A stretch of 7,855 bases of DNA, taken from contig JAEERB010000110.1 of assembly GCA_016285615.1 (NCBI GenBank), forward strand, positions 1 through 7,855, given 5' to 3'. Origin of the DNA: Bacteroidales bacterium. Lineage in GTDB: Bacteria; Bacteroidota; Bacteroidia; Bacteroidales; WCHB1-69. The position numbers and the translations under genes were made by a program. Shown one piece after another: positions 1 through 6,614 of the stretch; position 1 is the first letter of the stretch; every line of letters starts with the position of its first letter. Below the pieces are notes generated by a model. That model ran no database searches. It worked only from the letters and a program-made list of their open reading frames with translations, and was not told the DNA's origin.

Positions 1-137
1 ACATTCTTGATGTTGGCCAGCATGGCTTGGATCTCGCTTTTCTTGCTCAAGAAATTTACTCGAAACTGCTCCAGTTCTTCGGCATTGGAGATTTTGAACT
101 GTTGGATTTCGTTACGCAGATCTTCTATGTTTTTCAT
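1..137 (-). CDS. pheS: Phenylalanine--tRNA ligase alpha subunit, N-terminal fragment (3' cut by window edge)
   Basis: The visible 45 codons begin MKNIEDLRNEIQQFK and continue with NAEELEQFRVNFLSKKSEI. This matches the N-terminal coiled-coil arm of bacterial PheS, where a NxEELExxRxxYLxKKG-like stretch is typical and the arm contacts tRNA-Phe. The family enzyme is a cytoplasmic PheS2PheT2 tetramer that charges tRNA-Phe; the catalytic core would lie beyond the left edge and is not seen. The ATG at 137-135 is the only reasonable start; the region upstream is A/T-rich with no clear Shine-Dalgarno sequence. The gene follows the cyclophilin gene by 39 bp on the same strand, so it is probably co-transcribed. 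A TAATTTTG box (176-169) lies in that gap, but I see no matching upstream element. The identification rests on a short stretch recognised by eye. Confidence 0.8.
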   Translation of the reverse strand, partial: MKNIEDLRNEIQQFKISNAEELEQFRVNFLSKKSEIQAMLANIKN

Positions 138-176
138 TGTGTGTTATTTTTGAGTCGGATAAAGTTTTCAAAATTA

Positions 177-896
177 TTATTGGACGATTTTGGCCGAGAT
201 GATGGCGATGTCGGTACGGGGGCGGTCGCGGCTGTCTTTAGGCTGCGAGGCTATTTTGTCGATGACATTCATGCCCGAAATCACTTCGCCGAAAACGGTG
301 TAGGCGCCGTCCAGGTGGGGTGCGCCGCCTTTGGTCGAGTAGGTCGTCTTCTGCTCTTCGGTCATCTGACGGCCCATACGCCACTCTAAGTTGTTCAGGT
401 CAGACATGGGGAAGACGGTGCCGTCAACAATGTAGAACTGCGAGCCTGACGAGGCTTTGGTTGGGTTTACATTGTCGCCCATGCGGGCAGCGGCAACGGC
501 TCCACGTTTGTGGTACAACGAGGGAACGAACTCGGCGGGGATGGTATAGCCCGGACCGCCTTGGCCCAGCGGTTGGCCAGGTTGCGCACTCTTTGAGTCG
601 GGGTCACCGGTCTGCACCATAAAGCCTTGGATGATGCGGTGGAACAGGATGCCATCGTAGAACTTGTCGTTCACCAGTTTGATGAAGTTGTCGCGATGTT
701 TCGGCGTTTCGTTGTAGAGGGCGATGGTGAAAGTGCCCAGCGTGGTCTCAAATTGTACTTTGGTCTGAGGTTCTTCCATATTGTTGTTGTTTGTTTGCGT
801 TTCCTTTCCCGAGCTTACTTCGCCGTTCTTCACCGACGAGCAGGCGGTGAGGCAGAAGGTTGCGCAGAGGAAAAGAGCAATGAGATTATGTTTCAT
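177..896 (-). CDS. Cyclophilin-type peptidyl-prolyl cis-trans isomerase, predicted lipoprotein
   Basis: This 239-residue protein would catalyse cis-trans isomerisation of Xaa-Pro bonds in exported proteins. Residues 1-19 form a lipoprotein signal with lipobox LTAC (Cys19), followed by a polar N/Q/T-rich tether to about residue 43, so the domain should be membrane-anchored outside the cytoplasm. The cyclophilin fold fills residues 47-238. FHRIIQGFMVQTGDP (85-99) carries the catalytic Arg87 with Phe92, Met93 and Gln95; GSQFYIV (151-157) supplies the second core motif; HLDGAYTVFGEV (194-205) is the last. Against human CypA, Trp121 is His194 and His126 is Tyr199, as in many bacterial forms. An insertion of about 35 residues (159-193) precedes HLDG and resembles one I recall from Bacteroides homologues. 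Met40 is an alternative start, but only the upstream ATG gives the signal peptide. It lies 57 bp after tsaD and 39 bp before pheS on the same strand. Confidence 0.93.
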   Translation of the reverse strand: MKHNLIALFLCATFCLTACSSVKNGEVSSGKETQTNNNNMEEPQTKVQFETTLGTFTIALYNETPKHRDNFIKLVNDKFYDGILFHRIIQGFMVQTGDPDSKSAQPGQPLGQGGPGYTIPAEFVPSLYHKRGAVAAARMGDNVNPTKASSGSQFYIVDGTVFPMSDLNNLEWRMGRQMTEEQKTTYSTKGGAPHLDGAYTVFGEVISGMNVIDKIASQPKDSRDRPRTDIAIISAKIVQ

Positions 897-922
897 CTTA
901 GGTTGATTAAATTTATGAACGG

Positions 923-930
923 CAAAAATA
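923..930 (-). promoter_or_regulatory. Possible promoter -7 box ahead of the cyclophilin gene
   Basis: Read on the minus strand, 930-923 is TATTTTTG, matching the Bacteroidota -7 consensus TAnnTTTG. It sits 27 bp before the ATG, in the gap after tsaD. I see no TTG at the usual distance upstream, so it may be weak or fortuitous. If active, it would let the cyclophilin gene and pheS be transcribed independently of the upstream genes. Confidence 0.35.
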
Positions 931-953
931 CATCAATTTTCTGGAATAAAAAA

Positions 954-1973
954 CTATAAACGTTGCACCGAGTAGGGCGCTGCATTGAGCGACGAAAACT
1001 CGTGTTTGAGGTATTTGAAGTAGCCGCAAACGGCCACCATGGCGGCATTGTCGGTGGTGAGGCTGAAGGCGGGCAGGAAGAGTTGACGGTGCGTCTTGTC
1101 GGCCAGCGTGCGCATGGCTTCGCGCAGTCCCGAGTTGGCCGATACACCGCCAGCCAGCACGAGGTCCTTGCACTTGTGCTCTTTCAGCGCCTTGGCCACC
1201 TTGTCGGTGAGCGACTTGATGATGGCGTACTGGATGGAAGCGGCCAGGTCGGTTTTGTTCTCTTCGATAAAGTTTGGATTCTCTTTTAGGTTGTCGCGGA
1301 TGAAGTAGAGGAAGGATGTTTTCAAGCCGCTGAAGCTGAAGTCGAGGCCCGGAATGTGGGCGATGGCGAACGAGTATTTGCGTGGGTCGCCCTCTTTGGC
1401 CAGCTTGTCGATGACGGGCCCGCCCGGGTAGGGCAGTCCCAGTATCTTGGCGGCTTTGTCGAACGCCTCGCCGGCGGCGTCATCGATGGTCTTGCCCAGC
1501 ACTTCCATGTCGAAGTAGTCGTTCACCTTCAGTATCATGGTGTGACCGCCCGAGACGGTCAGACAGAGGAACGGGAACGAGGGCTTGGGCTTCTCTTCGT
1601 CTTTGGCATTGAGGAAGTTAGCTAATACATGGGCTTGCAGGTGGTCGGCCTCAATGATGGGGATGTCCAGGCCGAAGGCCATGGCCTTGGCGAACGAACT
1701 GCCCACCAGCAGCGAGCCCAGCAGTCCCGGGCCGTTGGTGTAGGCGATGGCCGACAGCTGGTCGCGGCGGATGCCGGCGCGTTTCAGTGCCGTGTCGATG
1801 ACGGGGATGATATTCTGCTGATGTGCTCTGGATGCCAGTTCGGGTACCACACCGCCATATTCGGCGTGCACGGCCTGCCCTGCAATCACATTCGACAGGA
1901 TGGTGGTGTCGCAGATGACGGCGGCGGAAGTGTCGTCACAGGAAGACTCGATACCCAGAATATAGACAGACAT
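954..1973 (-). CDS. tsaD: tRNA N6-adenosine threonylcarbamoyltransferase TsaD
   Basis: TsaD transfers the threonylcarbamoyl group from threonylcarbamoyl-AMP to A37 of ANN-decoding tRNAs, working in the cytoplasm with TsaB and TsaE. The 339-residue length is normal. The N-terminus MSVYILGIESSCDDTSAAV is the family ASKHA-fold phosphate-1 strand. The metal-binding histidines are His111 and His115 in HLQAH, which stands where many members have HMEGH. Other family blocks are NGPGLLGSLLVG (80-91), SGGHT (141-145), KTIDDAAGEAFDK (161-173), GGVSANSGLR (275-284) and TDNAAMVA (307-314), the last providing a metal-ligand Asp. All expected motifs are present, so it should be active. The start lies 5 bp after the stop of the PorE-like gene, implying co-transcription; its translation signal therefore lies within the end of that gene. 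Neither tsaB nor tsaE is in the window. Confidence 0.97.
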   Translation of the reverse strand: MSVYILGIESSCDDTSAAVICDTTILSNVIAGQAVHAEYGGVVPELASRAHQQNIIPVIDTALKRAGIRRDQLSAIAYTNGPGLLGSLLVGSSFAKAMAFGLDIPIIEADHLQAHVLANFLNAKDEEKPKPSFPFLCLTVSGGHTMILKVNDYFDMEVLGKTIDDAAGEAFDKAAKILGLPYPGGPVIDKLAKEGDPRKYSFAIAHIPGLDFSFSGLKTSFLYFIRDNLKENPNFIEENKTDLAASIQYAIIKSLTDKVAKALKEHKCKDLVLAGGVSANSGLREAMRTLADKTHRQLFLPAFSLTTDNAAMVAVCGYFKYLKHEFSSLNAAPYSVQRL

Positions 1974-1978
1974 AGTTT

Positions 1979-3910
1979 TTAGTAGCTTTTGATAGTGAAT
2001 TCGGTTCTTCGGTTGGCAGCGCGTCCTTCCTCGGTGTCGTTGGTGGCTACGGGATTGTCCTTGCCATAGCCCACATACGACAGGCGGTCGGCTTTGATGC
2101 CTTTGGAGATGAGGTAGTTATATACAGACTTGGCTCGGTTGAGCGACAGGTTCTTGTTGTATTCGTCGCTACCCTGATTGTCGGTGTAGCCGCCAATCTC
2201 GATGGTGACGGTCTGGTTCTTGTTAAGGTAGTCCACCAGTTTGTTCAGCTCGACATACGATTCCGTCTTCAGGTCGCTCTTGTCGAAGTCGAAGAAGATG
2301 TTGCGCAGGATGAAGGAGGCACCCACTTCGGCACGGCGCAGGGCGATGTCCTTGATGAAGGGCTCCAGTTCTGTGGAGCTCTTCTCCAGTTGGAAGTTCT
2401 CAGAGTAGAAGGGGTAATAGGGATGGTTGACATTGAGCAGCACATTGGTCCCCGTGAGGATGCAGGCGAGGAATTCGCCTGTGATGGGGTCGGAGGTGGT
2501 GGAGGTGATGGTCTTGTTCTCGTTCGGGTCGAACAGTTCGATAGCTGCGTCGAGCGGCTCATTCGTGGCGGCGTCGGTGATGTGACCTTTGATGTAGGTG
2601 ACTGGCGTAGGTCTAATTTGCTCATCCAGCGTGAAATAGTAAAGGTCGAGGCCGCCATAGCCGCCGTCCTTGTCGGACGAGAAGTAGGCGGTGTTGCCAG
2701 CAGCGTTAATTAGGATGTTGATCTCGTCGGCTGCCGTGTTGATGGGGTAGCCGAGGTTCTTGGGTTCCGTCCACGAGCCGCTATTCAGCAGTGTGGCGTA
2801 GAAAAGGTCCTTGCCGCCCATGCCCACATGGCCGTCGGAGGCGAAGTAGAGCGTGCGGCCGTCGGTATGGATGAAGGGTGCGGTGTCGTCTTCTTTGGTG
2901 TTGATGACAGAGCCCAGATTCTCAGGCACGGAGAAGACACCTTCGGCAATCATTTCGGTCTTCCAGAGGTCCACGCCGCCATGGCCGCCGGGGCGGTTCG
3001 AGGCGAAGTAGATGGTCTTGCCGTCGGGGGCGATGGAGGGTTGCGACTCCCAATGCTCCGTATTGACTGGCGGGCCGAAGTTGCGCGGTCGCGACCAGCG
3101 GTTGCCGATACGTTTCGACCAGTAGAGGTCGCAGCTGCCGTAGCCGTTTTCGGTGTTGCAGAGGGTGTAGAACAGGTAGCGGCCGTCGGGAGAGATGCAC
3201 TGCGCCCCTTCGTTATAGTGCGAGTTGACGGGGTTGCCCAGCGCTTCGCGCGGCTGCCATTGGCCGTCCACTTTGTTGCTGGCGTAGAAGTCCTCTTCGG
3301 TAAGGCAGAAGAGGCAGATGGTCTTCTCGTCGCGGGGACGACGCACGGTGTAGATCAGTTCCGACTCGTCGGCGGTGAGGGCCGCCAGGTACTCATCCCA
3401 TTCCGAGTTGATATTGCCTCCCATGTTCTGTGGGTCAAAATTGACGGGATTTTTGACGGCTTCCATGCCGAACTTGCTGGTTGCCAGTCCTTTTTCAACT
3501 TCTTTCAGCAATGAGGTGTTGCCGTACGACTTGTCCAAATAGGTGGTATAGTGGTTGTATGCCGACTCGTAGCGGCCACATTTCAGTTCCTCTTCGGCAG
3601 TGATAAAGTAGAGGATAGGCTTGGGGTCCTTGGTGAGAGAAATGGCCTTGTTGTAGTTGTCGGCAGCGGCTTCCGACTTGAGGGTGAAATTATAAACATC
3701 GCCCTGCATGATGTAGGCATCGGGGTATGACGGGTCGATGGCCATGATTTTCTGCAGGTATTGCGTAGCCTTGTCGTAGCTCTTTTCGGCAATGGCGTCC
3801 TTGGCCTTATCACGCAGTTTCAGTATTTTCTTGTTGGCGGTCTCTTGTCCCCAAGCCGTCATGGAAACCGCGAATATCAATAGGATACATGTAAAAAGAC
3901 GATGTCGCAT
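1979..3910 (-). CDS. porE: PorE-like T9SS protein: TPR, beta-propeller, CRD and OmpA-C peptidoglycan-binding domains
   Basis: The 643-residue protein starts with signal peptide MRHRLFTCILLIFAVSMTAWG (1-21) with no lipobox cysteine. TPR-like helices follow at about 33-125. PD40/WD40-like propeller blades come next (about 170-428), with repeats such as SPDGRYLFY (240-248), APDGKTIYFASNRPGG (294-309) and TDGRTLYFASD (349-359). A carboxypeptidase-regulatory-like beta domain lies at 439-505, and an OmpA C-terminal domain at 534-643. In that domain GYTDNQGSDEYN to NRAKS keeps Asp577 and Arg592, the pair that binds diaminopimelate in OmpA. This domain order is that described for PorE (PG1058) of Porphyromonas gingivalis, which links the type IX secretion machinery to peptidoglycan at the periplasmic face of the outer membrane. 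Other Bacteroidota OmpA/PD40 paralogues share it, so the T9SS role is inferred. The open frame extends to 4039, but the ATG at 3910 is chosen because it gives the signal peptide and leaves the promoter box outside the gene. Confidence 0.88.
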   Translation of the reverse strand: MRHRLFTCILLIFAVSMTAWGQETANKKILKLRDKAKDAIAEKSYDKATQYLQKIMAIDPSYPDAYIMQGDVYNFTLKSEAAADNYNKAISLTKDPKPILYFITAEEELKCGRYESAYNHYTTYLDKSYGNTSLLKEVEKGLATSKFGMEAVKNPVNFDPQNMGGNINSEWDEYLAALTADESELIYTVRRPRDEKTICLFCLTEEDFYASNKVDGQWQPREALGNPVNSHYNEGAQCISPDGRYLFYTLCNTENGYGSCDLYWSKRIGNRWSRPRNFGPPVNTEHWESQPSIAPDGKTIYFASNRPGGHGGVDLWKTEMIAEGVFSVPENLGSVINTKEDDTAPFIHTDGRTLYFASDGHVGMGGKDLFYATLLNSGSWTEPKNLGYPINTAADEINILINAAGNTAYFSSDKDGGYGGLDLYYFTLDEQIRPTPVTYIKGHITDAATNEPLDAAIELFDPNENKTITSTTSDPITGEFLACILTGTNVLLNVNHPYYPFYSENFQLEKSSTELEPFIKDIALRRAEVGASFILRNIFFDFDKSDLKTESYVELNKLVDYLNKNQTVTIEIGGYTDNQGSDEYNKNLSLNRAKSVYNYLISKGIKADRLSYVGYGKDNPVATNDTEEGRAANRRTEFTIKSY

Positions 3911-3944
3911 AAGCGTTAATTTGAATGGATGCATTATAAAATTG

Positions 3945-3972
3945 CAAAAATACGAATTTTTATCTCTACAAA
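3945..3972 (-). promoter_or_regulatory. Probable promoter of the porE-like/tsaD operon
   Basis: On the minus strand, TATTTTTG at 3952-3945 fits the Bacteroidota -7 consensus TAnnTTTG and lies 34 bp before the chosen ATG. A TTTG at 3972-3969 may be the -33 element, but the 16-bp gap is shorter than the usual 19 or so. Its position outside the gene supports the internal ATG at 3910 over the longer open frame. Confidence 0.5.
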
Positions 3973-3988
3973 GAAGGCTAAAATATTG

Positions 3989-4018
3989 TTGACATCTCAT
4001 TTTAATTGTGTATCTTTG
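3989..4018 (+). promoter_or_regulatory. serC operon promoter (TTG, 19 bp, TATCTTTG)
   Basis: TTG at 3989-3991 and TATCTTTG at 4011-4018 are separated by 19 bp, a good match to the Bacteroidota housekeeping sigma consensus. Transcription would begin near 4024, giving a leader of about 38 nt that is very A/T-rich before the serC ATG. No riboswitch-like structure fits in such a short leader. Confidence 0.75.
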
Positions 4019-4061
4019 CAACACGGTAAAAAAACTCATTAATTAACATAAATATTTTATT

Positions 4062-5171
4062 ATGAACAAAGTACATAATTTTAACGCAGGACCCTGCCCG
4101 CTTCCGAAGGAAGTTATTGAGTCCACCATCAATGCAATTCGTAATTTTGACAACACCGGTGTCGGTCTGATGGAAATTTCACACCGTACTCCCGGTTGGG
4201 AACGCTGCATGGCTGAAACCCGTCAGCTGTGGCGCGATCTGCTCAACATCCCCGATGAATACGAAGTATTGTTCCTCGGTGGTGGTGCCAGCACCCAGTT
4301 CTTCACCATTCCCGCCAACTTCCTGAACAAGAAGGCTGCTTACCTGCAGACCGGCGTTTGGGCTAAGAAAGCTGCCAAGGAAGCCAAGAACTTCGGCGAG
4401 GTTGTTATCGTAGCTTCTTCAGAAGACAAGACTTACAACTACATTCCGAAGAATTATGTTATTCCCGCTGATGCCGACTATTTCCACATCACGACCAATA
4501 ACACCATCTATGGTACTGAAATCAAGTACGATATGGACAACGTTCCTTGCAAGTTCATTGCCGATATGTCGTCTGACATCATGAGCCGTCCCGTTGATGT
4601 GAAGAAATACGCTTGCATCTACGGTGGTGCTCAGAAGAATGTAGGCCCCGCTGGTGTAACTTTCGTTATCGTTCGCAAGGACCTGCTCGGCCAGATTACC
4701 GACCGCACTTACATGAACCCGCTGCCCACGATGGTTGACTATCGTACGCACGCTGCAGAAGAGGCTAAGAACATCTCTATGTTCAACACTCCTCCCGTAC
4801 TTCCTATTTTCGTAATGCACGAAACTTTGAAGTGGGTGAAAGAGACCATCGGTGGTGTAGCCGCCATGAACAAGCTCAACTCGAAGAAATCAGCTATGCT
4901 GTATGAAGAAATCGACCGCAACTCGATGTTTGTAGGCACCGTTGCCGACAAGGCCGACCGTTCCATCATGAACCACTGCTGGGTAATGGCTCCTGGTTAC
5001 GAAGACAAACAGGACGCTTTCATGGCCTTCGCTAAGGAATGTGGCATGGTAGGTATCAAGGGTCACCGCTCTGTAGGTGGTTTCCGCGCTTCCCTCTACA
5101 ACGCTGTCACCATCGAAGACGTAGAAGCCCTCATCGACTGCATGCAGAAGTTCGAAAAAGCAAACAAATAA
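4062..5171 (+). CDS. serC: Phosphoserine aminotransferase SerC
   Basis: SerC is a PLP-dependent class V aminotransferase that converts 3-phosphohydroxypyruvate plus glutamate to 3-phosphoserine, the second step of serine synthesis; the family also acts in the PdxB-type pyridoxal phosphate route. The 369 residues match the usual length. Seen in the sequence are the N-terminal [10 protein letters not shown] block (7-16), the substrate-side SHR (40-42), the PLP-phosphate loop GGGASTQF (73-80), Trp100, Asp168 in ADMSSD, the Schiff-base Lys192 in [11 protein letters not shown] (188-198), NTPP (242-245) and the C-terminal [15 protein letters not shown] (334-348) with His335, Arg336 and Arg342. The motifs appear complete, so it should be functional. 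Codon use (many AAC, AAG, CGT/CGC and GCT) looks like that of a well-expressed gene. It opens an operon with serA, interrupted by a small four-helix-bundle gene that starts 57 bp after the stop. Confidence 0.98.
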   Translation: MNKVHNFNAGPCPLPKEVIESTINAIRNFDNTGVGLMEISHRTPGWERCMAETRQLWRDLLNIPDEYEVLFLGGGASTQFFTIPANFLNKKAAYLQTGVWAKKAAKEAKNFGEVVIVASSEDKTYNYIPKNYVIPADADYFHITTNNTIYGTEIKYDMDNVPCKFIADMSSDIMSRPVDVKKYACIYGGAQKNVGPAGVTFVIVRKDLLGQITDRTYMNPLPTMVDYRTHAAEEAKNISMFNTPPVLPIFVMHETLKWVKETIGGVAAMNKLNSKKSAMLYEEIDRNSMFVGTVADKADRSIMNHCWVMAPGYEDKQDAFMAFAKECGMVGIKGHRSVGGFRASLYNAVTIEDVEALIDCMQKFEKANK

Positions 5172-5172
5172 T

Positions 5173-5212
5173 GTTGAAGCGTTGATTGTTGAATTGTTGA
5201 AGTGTTGATGGT
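5173..5212 (+). repeat. Left arm of inverted repeat flanking the four-helix-bundle gene
   Basis: Directly after the serC stop, five tandem units of the form GTTGA(A/T) plus 1-3 bases follow each other, with lengths 8, 7, 8, 8 and 9 (start points 5173, 5181, 5188, 5196 and 5204). Compared with the reverse complement of 5629-5660, positions 5181-5212 agree at 26 of 32 columns without gaps. Over 5172-5212 against 5629-5669 the count is 32 of 41. Five of the six mismatches in the 32-column core are G here against T in the reverse-complemented right arm. The similarity stops abruptly inward of 5212. Confidence 0.85.
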
Positions 5213-5228
5213 ATAAAGTAAAAGGGAA

Positions 5229-5615
5229 GTGGGGTATTTGTTTGCTTTTGAAAGATTGGATGTTTGGCAATTGGCCAGGAAGTTTGTCAAGTACACTTAT
5301 TCATTAATCGACAATTTTCCATCAAAAGAAAGGTACAATTTGGTCGATCAAATTAAGCGAGCCGCAACTTCCATTGCTTTGAATCTTGCCGAAATGACTT
5401 CACGGTCTTCGTATAAGGAACAAGCCCATTATTCTGAGATTGCTTACGGTTCTGTCATTGAAGTGTATTGTGCTTTTATCTTGTCATACGATATGGAATA
5501 TATCAACGAACAGCAAATGAAAGAAGTCACAGAACAGATTGGCGAACTTTCTAATAAAATCAACGCATTGAAAAACAGTCAATATCGACGCGCAGAAGAA
5601 TTTGTTAAAAGATGA
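5229..5615 (+). CDS. Four-helix-bundle protein of the S23/IVP (23S rRNA intervening sequence) family
   Basis: A 128-residue, almost wholly helical protein with the family hallmarks FERLDVWQLARKF (7-19), FPSKERYNLVDQIKRAATSIALNLAEM (30-56) and SRSSYKEQAHYSEIAYGSVIEV (58-79), then a C-terminal helix (94-126). These match the TIGR02436 pattern (FExLxVW, QIxRAxxSIxxNIAEG, SxxE), except that the usual Gly after NxAE is Met56. Relatives occur in 23S rRNA intervening sequences and as Avd in diversity-generating retroelements; the family forms oligomeric bundles, but for stand-alone members no function is established. No ATG is available after the in-frame stop at 5214. The start is GTG at 5229 or TTG at 5238; the latter stands 11 nt after GGG (5224-5226). 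The gene splits serC from serA, is visibly more AT-rich than both, and is bracketed by the inverted repeat arms, which suggests a separately acquired cassette. There is no reverse transcriptase or variable-repeat structure nearby. Confidence 0.85.
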   Translation: MGYLFAFERLDVWQLARKFVKYTYSLIDNFPSKERYNLVDQIKRAATSIALNLAEMTSRSSYKEQAHYSEIAYGSVIEVYCAFILSYDMEYINEQQMKEVTEQIGELSNKINALKNSQYRRAEEFVKR

Positions 5616-5628
5616 TAGTTATCTATCA

Positions 5629-5669
5629 AACATCAACAATTAAACAGTTAAACAATAAACAATTAAACA
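5629..5669 (-). repeat. Right arm of inverted repeat flanking the four-helix-bundle gene
   Basis: Read on the minus strand from 5668, this arm consists of units GTTTA(A/T) plus 1-3 bases with lengths 8, 7, 8, 8 and 9, ending with a GTTGA-type unit (5637-5629). The order of unit lengths is identical to the left arm. The arm reaches exactly to the serA start codon, so pairing with the left arm in the mRNA would cover the serA translation start region. A small hairpin (GATAG, TTAT, CTATC at 5614-5627) overlaps the stop of the preceding gene just inside the arm. Confidence 0.85.
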
Positions 5670-6590
5670 ATGAAAATATTAGTCGCTACCGAAAAACCTT
5701 TTGCCAAGGTTGCCGTTGATGGCATCCGCAAAGTTGTGGAAGAAAACGGATATGAATTGGCACTTTTAGAAAAATACACTGACGTGAACGATTTCTATGC
5801 AGCCGTGGCTGACGCTGACGCACTGATCGTTCGTTCCGACAAGGTCACCAAGGAAGTGATTGACCACGCCAAGAACCTCAAAATCGTGGTTCGCGCAGGC
5901 GCCGGCTTCGACAACCTCGACCTCGAGGCTTGTACAGCCCGTGGCATCGTAGCCATGAACACTCCCGGTCAGAACTCCAACGCTGTAGCCGAACTCGTGA
6001 TGGGTATGCTGGTTTACGCCGTTCGTAACTTCTACAACGGCAAGTCTGGCTCCGAACTCATGGGCAAGAAGCTGGGTATCCTCGCTTTCGGTAATGTTGG
6101 TCGCAATGTGGCCCGCATCGCCAAGGGCTTTGGCATGGAAGTTTATGCTTACGACGCATTCCTGACCGCTGACCAGATCAACGCTTCGGGCATGGCAACC
6201 GCCGTGGCTAGCCAAGAGGCTCTCTTCGAAACTTGCGACATCGTTTCGCTGCACATCCCCGCAACGGCCGAGACCAAGTTGAGCATCAACTACGCACTGG
6301 TGAACAAGTTGCACAAAGGCGGTATCCTCGTGAACACCGCCCGCAAGGAAGTCATCAACGAACCCGAACTGCTGAAACTGATGGCAGAACGTACAGACCT
6401 GAAGTACATCACCGACATCATGCCCGATGCCGATGCTGAGTTCAAGGCTTTTGAAGGCCGCTACTTCGCTACACCTAAGAAGATGGGTGCCCAGACCGAA
6501 GAAGCCAATATCAACGCTGGCTTGGCAGCTGCCCGCCAAATCGCTGATTTCTTCAAAACTGGCAATAGAAAATTCCAGGTTAACAAATAA
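5670..6590 (+). CDS. serA: D-3-phosphoglycerate dehydrogenase, short form without ACT domain
   Basis: SerA oxidises 3-phosphoglycerate to 3-phosphohydroxypyruvate with NAD+, the first step of serine synthesis, feeding SerC. The 306 residues cover only the substrate- and cofactor-binding domains of the D-2-hydroxyacid dehydrogenase fold; there is no C-terminal ACT domain, so serine feedback through ACT is not expected. Visible blocks are RAGAGFDNLDL (75-85), the nucleotide-binding LGILAFGNVGRNVA (135-148) with acidic Asp162, SLHIPAT (193-199) and VNTARKEVINEPEL (221-234) with catalytic Arg225. Two departures from the E. coli-type enzyme stand out: the first Gly of GxGxxG is Ala139, and the TPHIGGST block holding the catalytic His reads TPKKMGAQT (268-276). 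I recall the same TPKKMGAQT in Bacteroides SerA, so it is probably lineage-typical and not a defect. The ATG follows the right repeat arm directly, and an intrinsic terminator ends the operon 24 bp past the stop. Confidence 0.95.
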   Translation: MKILVATEKPFAKVAVDGIRKVVEENGYELALLEKYTDVNDFYAAVADADALIVRSDKVTKEVIDHAKNLKIVVRAGAGFDNLDLEACTARGIVAMNTPGQNSNAVAELVMGMLVYAVRNFYNGKSGSELMGKKLGILAFGNVGRNVARIAKGFGMEVYAYDAFLTADQINASGMATAVASQEALFETCDIVSLHIPATAETKLSINYALVNKLHKGGILVNTARKEVINEPELLKLMAERTDLKYITDIMPDADAEFKAFEGRYFATPKKMGAQTEEANINAGLAAARQIADFFKTGNRKFQVNK

Positions 6591-6593
6591 CAG

Positions 6594-6610
6594 ACGGGTC
6601 TTCCGTTTTT
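6594..6610 (+). terminator. Weak small hairpin with T-tract after serA
   Basis: ACGG (6594-6597), loop GTCTT and CCGT (6603-6606) could form a 4-bp stem running into a T-tract ending at 6610. It is too short to be convincing alone but lies just before the strong terminator, as a possible tandem element. Confidence 0.25.
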
Positions 6611-6614
6611 GATG

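Noticed and set aside
2828..3514. Open frame of 228 codons antisense to the porE-like gene
   Set aside because: Complement of the propeller-encoding region; its composition is a mirror of the real gene and no family features are visible.
3911..4039. A 43-residue N-terminal extension of the porE-like protein
   Set aside because: It would bury the signal peptide inside the protein, overlap the serC promoter and contain the predicted promoter of the gene itself; the ATG at 3910 explains the data better.
4890..5270. Minus-strand open frame spanning the serC end and the left repeat arm
   Set aside because: Mostly the complement of serC; its start falls in the repeat region and it shows no domain.
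5229..5615. Diversity-generating retroelement, because the protein is related to Avd
   Set aside because: No reverse transcriptase, template repeat or variable repeat is present in the flanking genes, which are ordinary serC and serA.
5173..5669. CRISPR array or simple microsatellite
   Set aside because: The units are 7-9 nt without spacers, and they form two arms in opposite orientation around a gene, unlike either a CRISPR array or a single tandem repeat.
5766..6539. Long open frame of 257 codons antisense to serA
   Set aside because: It lies wholly opposite a clear serA, has no recognisable domain and is explained by the biased codon use of serA.
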